Source of the DNA: 2-01-FULL-49-22 sp036507655
Lineage (GTDB): Bacteria > Patescibacteriota > Saccharimonadia > Saccharimonadales > UBA10212
Assembly: GCA_036507655.1 (NCBI GenBank)
Contig: DATCIS010000024.1
Location: forward strand, 1-6,463
Length of the DNA stretch: 6,463 bases
Direction: 5' to 3'
A model generated the notes under the pieces. That model saw only the letters and a program-made list of their open reading frames with translations, had not been told where the DNA came from and searched no databases. Within the stretch, counting starts at the first letter, position 1, and each line of letters begins with the position of its first letter. Shown here piece by piece: positions 1 through 5,164 of the stretch. The position numbers and the translations under genes are program-made.

Positions 1-492
1 CAGAACGGCAATGGTTCTATTAGCCTTCAAGGCAACCTATCTGTAAGCGGCAACCTTGACATCAGCGGTTACGCCAGACTTAGCAGCCTGGTTGTAGGCG
101 GTAACGCCGAATTTGGTGGTAATGTCACTGTTGACGGAACGCTGAATATTAAAAGACTGACTATTGCCGGTCACTTTACGACGACCGGCGAAGTGCCGCG
201 CATCGAACTGCTAGCCGTTAACCCACCACTTGTAACCATTGACGGTAATGATACTTCCGGGACCATAAAAATAGTTACTGGATCCGAAGTCGTAGCAGCC
301 GGAGACTTGGTGAAAGCTATCTTTAATGGCACTTACGACAAAAAGCCATGGTTATTCATAAACGCCGCTAACCTAGAAAGTGCAAATGTCCAGCTATACC
401 GCGATGTTAATACTGGATATTTCATTATCAAGCTAGTCAGCCCGCTTGACTCCAATAAAACCTATGAGTTCGATTACTTCATAGTCCAGTAA
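1..492 (+). CDS. C-terminal part of a hexapeptide-repeat (beta-solenoid-like) surface protein, 5' truncated
   Basis: The frame is open from base 1 to a TAA at 490-492, giving 163 visible residues, and the gene starts outside the window. A GTG at 193 is internal and is not the start. Residues about 5-60 repeat every six residues with a Gly-Asn/hydrophobic rhythm (LQGNLS, VSGNLD, ISGYAR, GGNAEF, GGNVTV, DGTLNI), as expected for stacked beta-strands in a solenoid stalk. Residues about 65-163 form a separate domain with a GNDTSGTIKI segment, a run of beta-strand-like stretches, and the C-terminal ending YEFDYFIVQ. From memory, similar GNDTxGT...FxYFVVQ-type endings terminate large secreted proteins of CPR bacteria. 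There is no LPXTG motif and no C-terminal membrane anchor, so attachment to the cell, if any, must come from elsewhere. Function as a fibre or adhesin is inferred from architecture only. Phage-tail-like or other secreted repeat proteins are alternatives. Confidence 0.75.
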   Translation, partial: QNGNGSISLQGNLSVSGNLDISGYARLSSLVVGGNAEFGGNVTVDGTLNIKRLTIAGHFTTTGEVPRIELLAVNPPLVTIDGNDTSGTIKIVTGSEVVAAGDLVKAIFNGTYDKKPWLFINAANLESANVQLYRDVNTGYFIIKLVSPLDSNKTYEFDYFIVQ

Positions 493-522
493 TTGGCACT
501 GGGTCAAGTTGCGAAAAAGTTC

Positions 523-528
523 TATAAT
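523..528 (+). promoter_or_regulatory. -10 box (TATAAT) of the response regulator gene, probably leaderless
   Basis: A consensus TATAAT ends 7 nt before the ATG at 536. Transcription normally starts about 7 nt after the -10, so the RNA would begin at or next to the start codon. No Shine-Dalgarno sequence is present between 500 and 535. No good -35 is visible at 16-18 nt spacing: TTGGCA at 493-498 is 24 nt away and TTGCGA at 509-514 only 8 nt away. Confidence 0.6.
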
Positions 529-535
529 ATGACAT

Positions 536-559
536 ATGGCTAAATACATGGCTAAAATC
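536..559 (+). repeat. 12-bp tandem duplication carrying two in-frame starts
   Basis: Bases 536-547 and 548-559 are near-identical 12-mers: both begin ATGGCTAAA and end in C, differing at two positions. They encode MAKY then MAKI at the N-terminus of the response regulator. The duplication creates a second in-frame ATG at 548, at the usual distance from the first beta-strand of a receiver domain. Confidence 0.7.
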
Positions 560-949
560 TTGCTTTTGATCGTCGAAGACGAGGTGACACTGGCTCAGAT
601 GTACACCACCAAACTTGAGAAAGAGGGCTTCTTGGTTGAGGTTGCCCACGACGGGCAGGAGGGTTTTGCAATGATGAAGTCCGAACGTCCCAGCTTGGTC
701 CTGATGGATATATTGATGCCGAACTTCGACGGCCTGGAGGCACTCAGCCGCGCCAAGGCAGACCCCGATACGCGCCACATCCCGATAATCGTGCTGACTA
801 ATATGTCCGATACGGCCTACGTCGACCGGGCGATGAAAGAGGGCGCCGCCGGCTATGTGGTCAAGACCGAGACAACCCCCGGCGAGATGATAGGGATGAT
901 AAAAAACGTACTGAAGTTGCCAAAATCCAAGACCAAGCGCGAAAAATAA
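536..949 (+). CDS. Single-domain response regulator (CheY-like receiver)
   Basis: 137 residues if started at ATG 536, or 133 from ATG 548. I chose 536 because it lies at the predicted transcription start behind TATAAT, and neither ATG has a Shine-Dalgarno. All receiver hallmarks are present: acidic pair E14-D15 in IVEDE, phospho-acceptor D58 in VLMDILMP, switch threonine T88 in IIVLTNMSD, and the conserved lysine K110 in GYVVKTE. The protein is a lone receiver with no DNA-binding or enzymatic output domain and a basic tail (KLPKSKTKREK). It probably acts in the cytoplasm by phosphorylation-dependent protein-protein contact. No cognate histidine kinase is in the window. It lies 89 bp upstream of parA on the same strand and might be co-transcribed with it. 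GC-rich third positions look more frequent here than in parA, by eye only. The family call is secure, the partner unknown. Confidence 0.93.
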   Translation: MAKYMAKILLLIVEDEVTLAQMYTTKLEKEGFLVEVAHDGQEGFAMMKSERPSLVLMDILMPNFDGLEALSRAKADPDTRHIPIIVLTNMSDTAYVDRAMKEGAAGYVVKTETTPGEMIGMIKNVLKLPKSKTKREK

Positions 950-999
950 GCGAAACTGGCCAAAATCAGCAACTCAAACTGTAAACACACCCTCAGATG

Positions 1000-1008
1000 T
1001 GCTACGCT
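1000..1008 (+). promoter_or_regulatory. Possible extended -10 of the parAB operon (TGCTACGCT)
   Basis: TG at 1000-1001 followed one base later by TACGCT at 1003-1008 fits the extended -10 pattern TGnTAnnnT. It would start RNA near 1015, giving a leader of about 24 nt that contains the weak Shine-Dalgarno AGGGA at 1021-1025. That lies 13 nt before the ATG, which is long. TGTAAA at 980-985 is a poor -35 at 17-nt spacing. The pair may instead be read from the response regulator promoter. Confidence 0.4.
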
Positions 1009-1038
1009 TATCCTTGAAATAGGGAATAGCAAACAAAT

Positions 1039-1809
1039 ATGCCTAAACAAATAGTTGCCGTGCTTAATCAAAAGGGTGGGGTGGGAAAAACCACCACCAC
1101 TATTAACTTGGGCGCTTATTTGGCCAAGGCCGGTCGCCAGGTTTTAATCGTCGATATCGACCCGCAGGGCAATACCACCAGCGGCATGGGGCTGGATAAG
1201 CGCAAGTTGGATTCAACATTGTACGACGTACTGTTTTCGCGCGCCGAAGCCCCTAAAGTAATGCAAAAAGTGACCTCGCACAAGTTATCAATCTTGCCGG
1301 CCAATGAGCAGTTGGCCGGCGCCGAAGTCGAGATGGTCAGTGTGCCGGCCCGCGAATTTATGCTTAAAGGCGTGCTAGACAATCTGTCGCACAACCATGA
1401 TTACGTATTGATCGATTGTCCACCTTCGCTTGGACTTCTAAGCGTTAATGCTCTGGCGGCCGCTCAACACGTGTTAATCCCTGTCCAAGCCGAATACTAC
1501 GCGCTTGAGGGCTTAAGCCAGCTGCTTAGCGTTGTCCAACAGGTCAAAGCCGCCGTAAACCCCGATCTTAATGTGCTTGGCGTTATACTAACTATGTATG
1601 ACAGCCGCAATTCCCTATCTGAGCAAGTCAAAAAAGAGCTTGAGCAACACTTTGGAGAGAAGATGTTTCAGACTATAATCCCACGTAATGTTAGATTAGC
1701 CGAGGCGCCAAGTTTTGGGCGCACGATTGCCGAGCATGATAAGTGGAGCAAAGGCGCCAGAGCCTACAAAAGCTTGGCAAAGGAGTTCGAAAGGAAAGTA
1801 AGTGGCTAA
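1039..1809 (+). CDS. parA: ParA/Soj-family chromosome partitioning ATPase
   Basis: 256 residues, full length for the small chromosomal ParA (Soj) class, with no N-terminal DNA-binding extension of the plasmid type. The deviant Walker A, KGGVGKTTT, is at residues 12-20 with the signature lysine K12 and the nucleotide-binding K17. Walker A' reads VDIDPQGN at 38-45, and Walker B is VLIDCPPSL at 123-131 with D126. ParA dimerises on ATP, binds nucleoid DNA non-specifically, and is released by ParB-stimulated hydrolysis; the ParA gradient moves ParB-parS complexes. The C-terminal section, IIPRNVRLAEAPSFGRTI, is the usual family block. The ATG at 1039 places the first beta-strand directly before Walker A. 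The last 8 nt overlap the parB start, indicating translational coupling. Confidence 0.97.
   Translation: MPKQIVAVLNQKGGVGKTTTTINLGAYLAKAGRQVLIVDIDPQGNTTSGMGLDKRKLDSTLYDVLFSRAEAPKVMQKVTSHKLSILPANEQLAGAEVEMVSVPAREFMLKGVLDNLSHNHDYVLIDCPPSLGLLSVNALAAAQHVLIPVQAEYYALEGLSQLLSVVQQVKAAVNPDLNVLGVILTMYDSRNSLSEQVKKELEQHFGEKMFQTIIPRNVRLAEAPSFGRTIAEHDKWSKGARAYKSLAKEFERKVSG
1791..1795 (+). promoter_or_regulatory. Ribosome binding site deciding the GTG start of parB
   Basis: AAGGA ends 6 nt before GTG 1802, within the 3' end of parA. It supports GTG as the start and is one of the few clear Shine-Dalgarno sequences in the window. This suits an internal operon gene, in contrast to the first genes of transcripts here. 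Confidence 0.6.
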
Positions 1810-2668
1810 AAAACAATCCCTGGGACGCGGATTTGACGCTTTAATCCCTAAGGACCTAGACAGGACGATTCTGGAGGAGGATAAGAACAGAGTACAAAGA
1901 ATACTCATAAGCGATATTGTGCCGAATCCAGACCAACCAAGGCGCGAACACGCGCCGGAAGGCCTGAAAGAATTGACTAACTCAGTTAAGCGGCATGGCG
2001 TGCTGCAGCCAATCATAGTTATCCGGCATGGCGGCGGTTATCGTATCGTTGCCGGCGAGCGCCGCTGGCAGGCAGCCAAGAGCGCTGGGCACGAAAATAT
2101 ACCAGCCATTGTCCGCAGTCTGCAAGAGCTGGAACAGGTTGAACTGGCTCTTATCGAGAATATTCAAAGAGTAGACCTTTCACCGCTCGAACAAGCGCTA
2201 GCAGTGTATAAGCTACAACAACAATTTAATTTAGGGCTCGAAGAAATAGCCCAAAAACTCGGAAAAGCAGTCTCAACCATAAGTAATTTGACCAGATTAC
2301 TTCAGTTACCGGATGCCGCCCGCGAAGCGCTTAGAGAAGCTAAAATAAGCGAAGGCCATGCTCGCGCCATCCTGTCTCTTAAGCAGTGGCCAATCAAGCA
2401 AGAAGAGTTATTGAATAGTATTTTGAACAACGGCTGGAGCGTCAGGCAGGCTGAGCAGTTTGCCAACGCCTTAAGAAGGGGCGCTAGCTCGGACAAAGCA
2501 GCGAACCGAACCGCTAGTGAGACGTCATTAACCAAGCATCTTAGCCAAAAAATTGGCGCCAAAGTCAAAATTAAGCATACAGCTAAGGGTCCCCAGTTAA
2601 TTATTCAGTTTCGCGAGGAGGCGGAAATCGAACAATTCGCTAGAAGACTCGAACAAACCAGCCAATAG
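1802..2668 (+). CDS. parB: ParB/Spo0J-family CTP-dependent centromere-binding protein
   Basis: 288 residues, a normal length for chromosomal ParB. The start is GTG 1802, because it gives the standard N-terminus with the ParA-contacting LGRGFDALI motif at residues 7-15. The ParB/Srx nucleotide domain follows: PNPDQPR at 41-47, GVLQPI at 66-71, the GERRWQA box at 85-91 and the ENIQRVDLSPLE box at 119-130. The GERR and ENIQR boxes form the CTP pocket of the ParB clamp. A helix-turn-helix for parS recognition spans about 146-167, followed by ISEGHARAIL. The C-terminal dimerisation segment, with IGAKVKI and the IIQF strand, runs about 245-285. The protein loads at parS, slides as a CTP clamp and stimulates the ATPase of the upstream ParA. 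No convincing parS was seen in the window. The gene converges on lepB with a 34-bp AT-rich gap (2669-2702) that holds no clear terminator. Confidence 0.96.
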   Translation: MAKKQSLGRGFDALIPKDLDRTILEEDKNRVQRILISDIVPNPDQPRREHAPEGLKELTNSVKRHGVLQPIIVIRHGGGYRIVAGERRWQAAKSAGHENIPAIVRSLQELEQVELALIENIQRVDLSPLEQALAVYKLQQQFNLGLEEIAQKLGKAVSTISNLTRLLQLPDAAREALREAKISEGHARAILSLKQWPIKQEELLNSILNNGWSVRQAEQFANALRRGASSDKAANRTASETSLTKHLSQKIGAKVKIKHTAKGPQLIIQFREEAEIEQFARRLEQTSQ

Positions 2669-2702
2669 CTATCGTACACAAAAATTATTCACTCAGCTTA
2701 GG

Positions 2703-3428
2703 CTAAAACTTCTGGGCTTTGTCGAGTGGCACGATGCGGAAGGCTAATTTGCCGACAATTTGATCGACTTTTATCGGTCCGAAGAAACGTGAGTCTTCAG
2801 AATTGCCGCGATTGTCGCCGCAGACAAAAACTTCGTTTGATCCCAGAGTGACGTCGACATTACCGGGCGTAACCACCGCAGCCAATGAATAACCGCCTGA
2901 TGTATCCGGGTTAAAACCCTCCGGGCTGGCTTGATTATAAACGGTGATTTTGTTGTCCTTAACAACAACGCGCTCGCCCGGGAGGCCAATTACTCTCTTA
3001 ATTAGTTGCTTTGAGGCACCGCCAGCGAAACCAAGTCCACCCTGGTTAAATATAATGATATCGCCTCTGGCAGGGATGTAATTGTGGTTAGTAATTCGCG
3101 CCCACGAGCGCTGCCACTTGTCAACGATTAAACGATCGTTATCTTGGAGAGTTGGCTCCATGCTTTGCCCGTCCACTTGATAAGACTGGATGACAAAAGC
3201 GGCAATCAGCAAGGCAATGGCTGGCGCGACTAAAAACAGAAATAAAGTCGATAAAACCGAACGCCAGCGGCCAAAATGGGCTTTTCCGCTAGGTGGTGCC
3301 GGTGGGACCCGATAATCACCGCCTGGCCGCCCGACTGGGGTGGGTGGCTTGACTTCAGAAGAATCCGGCTGGTAAACCGGTTTCTTTGTACGCTGGCGCT
3401 GCGGGCTAAGCTCATTTTCAGGTTGCAT
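2703..3428 (-). CDS. lepB: Signal peptidase I
   Basis: 241 residues, minus strand, ATG at 3428-3426 and stop TAG at 2705-2703. The protein cleaves signal peptides from exported proteins on the outer face of the cytoplasmic membrane using a Ser-Lys dyad. An N-terminal cytoplasmic segment of about 55 residues is rich in Pro, Arg and Lys. One membrane helix follows at about 58-80 (FLFLVAPAIALLIAAFVI). The catalytic serine is S89 in DGQSMEPTL, and the general base is K144 in LIKRVIGLPGE. Box E, GDNRGNSEDSRFFG, begins at 204. Length and box order are typical of the family (peptidase S26A). A single N-terminal helix is the Gram-positive-type topology. The gene is divergent from the LCP gene, with which it shares a 104-bp control region containing heptamer repeats. 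Its ATG is 8 nt behind a TATAAT, without a Shine-Dalgarno, so the mRNA may be leaderless. Confidence 0.97.
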   Translation of the reverse strand: MQPENELSPQRQRTKKPVYQPDSSEVKPPTPVGRPGGDYRVPPAPPSGKAHFGRWRSVLSTLFLFLVAPAIALLIAAFVIQSYQVDGQSMEPTLQDNDRLIVDKWQRSWARITNHNYIPARGDIIIFNQGGLGFAGGASKQLIKRVIGLPGERVVVKDNKITVYNQASPEGFNPDTSGGYSLAAVVTPGNVDVTLGSNEVFVCGDNRGNSEDSRFFGPIKVDQIVGKLAFRIVPLDKAQKF

Positions 3429-3436
3429 AGACTACC

Positions 3437-3442
3437 ATTATA
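3437..3442 (-). promoter_or_regulatory. -10 box (TATAAT) of lepB, probably leaderless
   Basis: On the minus strand TATAAT runs 3442 to 3437, and 8 nt later the lepB ATG begins at 3428. RNA would start within 1-2 nt of the start codon. The 8-nt interval, GGTAGTCT, has no Shine-Dalgarno. The region where a -35 would fall (about 3460-3465) lies inside the TAGGACA heptamer array, reading TATCCT on the minus strand, and is not a recognisable -35. Confidence 0.6.
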
Positions 3443-3444
3443 AC

Positions 3445-3472
3445 TAGGACATAGGCAATAGGATATAGGACA
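3445..3472. repeat. Heptanucleotide tandem repeat, 4 units of TAGGACA type
   Basis: There are four consecutive 7-mers without interruption: TAGGACA at 3445 and again at 3466, with TAGGCAA at 3452 and TAGGATA at 3459 between them. A fifth, decayed unit beginning TA follows at 3473. TAGG opens every full unit. The array lies just upstream of the lepB -10, covering about -15 to -42 of that promoter, and is entirely non-coding. Similar heptamer microsatellites are known in cyanobacteria as STRR elements; a link to those is only an analogy. Confidence 0.85.
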
Positions 3473-3488
3473 TAAAATTACAAAACTC

Positions 3489-3509
3489 TGACTCCTGTGT
3501 CCTGTGCTA
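3489..3509. repeat. Degenerate heptanucleotide repeat in front of the LCP promoter
   Basis: TCCTGTG occurs twice in exact tandem (3493-3499 and 3500-3506). In another register, three 7-mers starting with TG can be read at 3489, 3496 and 3503. The reverse complement of this unit, in the rotation CAGGACA, differs from the TAGGACA unit of the neighbouring array by one base. The two tracts therefore look like opposite-strand relatives flanking the centre of the divergent promoter region. Confidence 0.55.
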
Positions 3510-3510
3510 G

Positions 3511-3519
3511 TGGTATACT
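3511..3519 (+). promoter_or_regulatory. Extended -10 promoter (TGGTATACT) of the LCP gene
   Basis: TG at 3511-3512 plus TATACT at 3514-3519 is a strong extended -10 element, which does not require a good -35. CTGACT at 3488-3493 matches four of six -35 positions but sits 20 nt away. RNA would begin near 3525-3527, leaving a leader of only about 6-8 nt before ATG 3533. The element argues against the longer GTG start at 3497, which would place the promoter inside the coding region. Confidence 0.65.
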
Positions 3520-3532
3520 TCTTAGGGTTGTG

Positions 3533-5164
3533 ATGCGTGATAATAACAAAAAGGCAGGGTTTCACAGGAAAGCAGCCTCGCTTGACGGATTTGTGACAGA
3601 TGGGCGGCGCTTAGGCGCGTCACCGAACCGCTCGTATCAGCCCAATCACGCTAATCAAACGCCAACATTAGATAGCTTTAGGCGGCGCAGCGACGGTTTT
3701 CATGCCATGCGCCAATCTCCGGGCGGCTTAGGCGGCACGGCCGCCGAGCTAGCGGAACGTGATGAGCTGCTCGACGAACCCATAGTCCTAGATGACATCG
3801 GCTATGACAAACGCCAAGACAAAGTGCGCGGCAAAGTTCGCCGTGCCCGCTGGCGTAAAGTTCTAAAACGCACGGCCTTAACGATATTGGCTGTAGTAAT
3901 AGCTGTTGCCGGCTATATGGGCTACAAATTCTATGACACCCAAAGACAAGTCCTTTCCGGTGGCGGCCACGCGCCAGCGGTCTGTGATGGTGATGTACCG
4001 GTTAGCCAGCTGGCTAAGGAAGGCGACGGCCGGGTCAATGTTCTACTTTTAGGTATCGGCAGCGAAGGCTTGCTAACTGATACCATTATGATTGCCAGCA
4101 TTGACCCGATTACCGACAAAATTGACCTGCTCAGCGTCCCGCGCGATCTATGGGTCGCTATTCCAGGCAACGGCCAAGAAAAAATTAACGCTACTTATGA
4201 GTATGGCTGGACTAGATCCTCGGCCAAAAGCCAGTTTGAGAAGAATAAAGCCGGCGTAGGGTTAATGGACAAGGTGTTAGAAAATGTCACAGGGGTAACC
4301 ATCCATTACCACGCCGTATTCGACTTTGCCGCCTTTAAGCAGATAGTAGATGCCCTAGGCGGTGTAACCGTCAACGTGCCAGAGACGCTTTACGATCCAA
4401 CGATTGCTTGGGAGAATCACTATAATCCGGTGATTGCCACCAAAGGCATTCAGCAGTTTGATGGCGCTAGGGCACTGCTTTATGCCAAATCGCGACAAAC
4501 TTCTTCCGACTTTGCCAGAGCTGAGCGGCAGAGACTATTGCTAGTAGCCATTAAGGATAAGGCTTTGTCCGTCGGGACGTTTTCTAATCCGATAAAAATC
4601 GTTCAATTGATGAACTCACTTGGCAACAATGTCTACTCGGACTTCGATACCCAAAGCGTGAAGTGTCTTTATGAGCAGGTTTCGGAAGTCAAGTCAGCCA
4701 AAATCAAGTCGCTGGATTTGGTAAAACCACCGAACGACTTGTTGACCACTGGACCTCATCTTGGCCGCTCGATAGTCCGACCCAAAACCGGGCTTTTTGA
4801 CTACAGTGATGTGCGAAAATACGTCCGCACCACTTTCCGTGACGGTTTCTTGGCCAAAGAGAACGCCACGGTGGCTGTCTATAACGCCACTAGCACGGCT
4901 GGGCTGGCGACAGCCACAGGCAATACGCTCAAGACTTTGGGTTACAATATTACGACCGTCGAGAACGCCGCCAATCAAACCAATCCGTCTAGCACGGTGG
5001 TTATCGATCTAAGCAAAGGTGTCAATAAGTACACCCGTAATTATCTTGAACGGCGGTTCGGCGCTACTGCACTTGGCAGTTTACCGTCCGGTCTTGGAAT
5101 AAATCCGCCACCCAACACTGCCTTTGTTATAATTGTCGGCACAGATGCGAGCACTGATAACTAA
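3533..5164 (+). CDS. LCP (LytR-CpsA-Psr) family membrane protein with C-terminal LytR_C domain
   Basis: 543 residues from ATG 3533, chosen because it follows TGGTATACT and an AGGG at 3524-3527 spaced 5 nt away. GTG 3530 is an alternative. Residues 1-113 are a cytoplasmic region rich in Arg, Gly and Gln, becoming acidic (ERDELLDEP) and then strongly basic (RGKVRRARWRK). One membrane helix lies at about 114-133 (LTILAVVIAVAGYMGYKF). The extracellular LCP domain is at about 170-342, with LLLGIGS, the conserved Asp in TDTIMI, Arg in SVPRDLWV, the ALGGVTVNVP block, and the RAERQR arginines that bind the polyprenyl pyrophosphate. A LytR_C-type domain follows at about 444-536 (VAVYNATSTAGLA to FVIIVGTD). 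LCP proteins transfer glycopolymers from an undecaprenyl carrier to peptidoglycan, or in some species to proteins; the acceptor here is unknown. The gene is divergent from lepB and overlaps the next gene. Confidence 0.93.
   Translation: MRDNNKKAGFHRKAASLDGFVTDGRRLGASPNRSYQPNHANQTPTLDSFRRRSDGFHAMRQSPGGLGGTAAELAERDELLDEPIVLDDIGYDKRQDKVRGKVRRARWRKVLKRTALTILAVVIAVAGYMGYKFYDTQRQVLSGGGHAPAVCDGDVPVSQLAKEGDGRVNVLLLGIGSEGLLTDTIMIASIDPITDKIDLLSVPRDLWVAIPGNGQEKINATYEYGWTRSSAKSQFEKNKAGVGLMDKVLENVTGVTIHYHAVFDFAAFKQIVDALGGVTVNVPETLYDPTIAWENHYNPVIATKGIQQFDGARALLYAKSRQTSSDFARAERQRLLLVAIKDKALSVGTFSNPIKIVQLMNSLGNNVYSDFDTQSVKCLYEQVSEVKSAKIKSLDLVKPPNDLLTTGPHLGRSIVRPKTGLFDYSDVRKYVRTTFRDGFLAKENATVAVYNATSTAGLATATGNTLKTLGYNITTVENAANQTNPSSTVVIDLSKGVNKYTRNYLERRFGATALGSLPSGLGINPPPNTAFVIIVGTDASTDN
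5125..5133 (+). promoter_or_regulatory. Possible internal promoter (extended -10, TGTTATAAT) inside the LCP 3' end
   Basis: TG at 5125-5126 plus TATAAT at 5128-5133 is a perfect extended -10 sequence. It predicts RNA starting near 5140, about 4-5 nt before ATG 5145 of the downstream membrane gene. It also encodes the Val-Ile-Ile of the conserved LytR_C ending, so the match may be a coding coincidence. No -35 is visible at 17-nt spacing. Confidence 0.4.

Noticed and set aside
193..195. GTG as the start of a separate 99-residue protein
   Set aside because: The frame continues upstream to the window edge with regular hexapeptide repeats, so the codon is internal.
1466..1475. Perfect palindrome AACACGTGTT within parA, sharing the CACGTG core of parS
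   Set aside because: The flanks do not fit parS, and the bases simply encode Gln-His-Val-Leu in a normal ParA block. A 10-bp palindrome in 6.5 kb is unremarkable.
2669..2702. Intrinsic terminator between convergent parB and lepB
   Set aside because: Only AT-rich sequence and a trivial AGC/GCT pairing are present. There is no stable stem followed by T residues on either strand.
3497..3532. GTG start giving a 555-residue LCP protein
   Set aside because: The extra codons coincide with the TCCTGTG doublet and the TGGTATACT promoter. The ATG at 3533 has AGGG at proper spacing.
3230..3565. 111-codon minus-strand reading frame crossing the lepB start and the divergent promoters
   Set aside because: It overlaps lepB in another frame, runs through the heptamer repeats and promoter boxes, and resembles no protein.
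3558..3573. parS-like 16-mer GGTTTCACAGGAAAGC, 11 of 16 matches to the common parS consensus
   Set aside because: The central CG is replaced and the outer bases do not match. About one to two such matches are expected by chance in a window of this length, and it lies in the coding region of the LCP gene.
4694..5012. Reading frames of 71 and 94 codons on both strands inside the LCP gene
   Set aside because: They are shadows of the LCP frame with no start signals and no recognisable composition.
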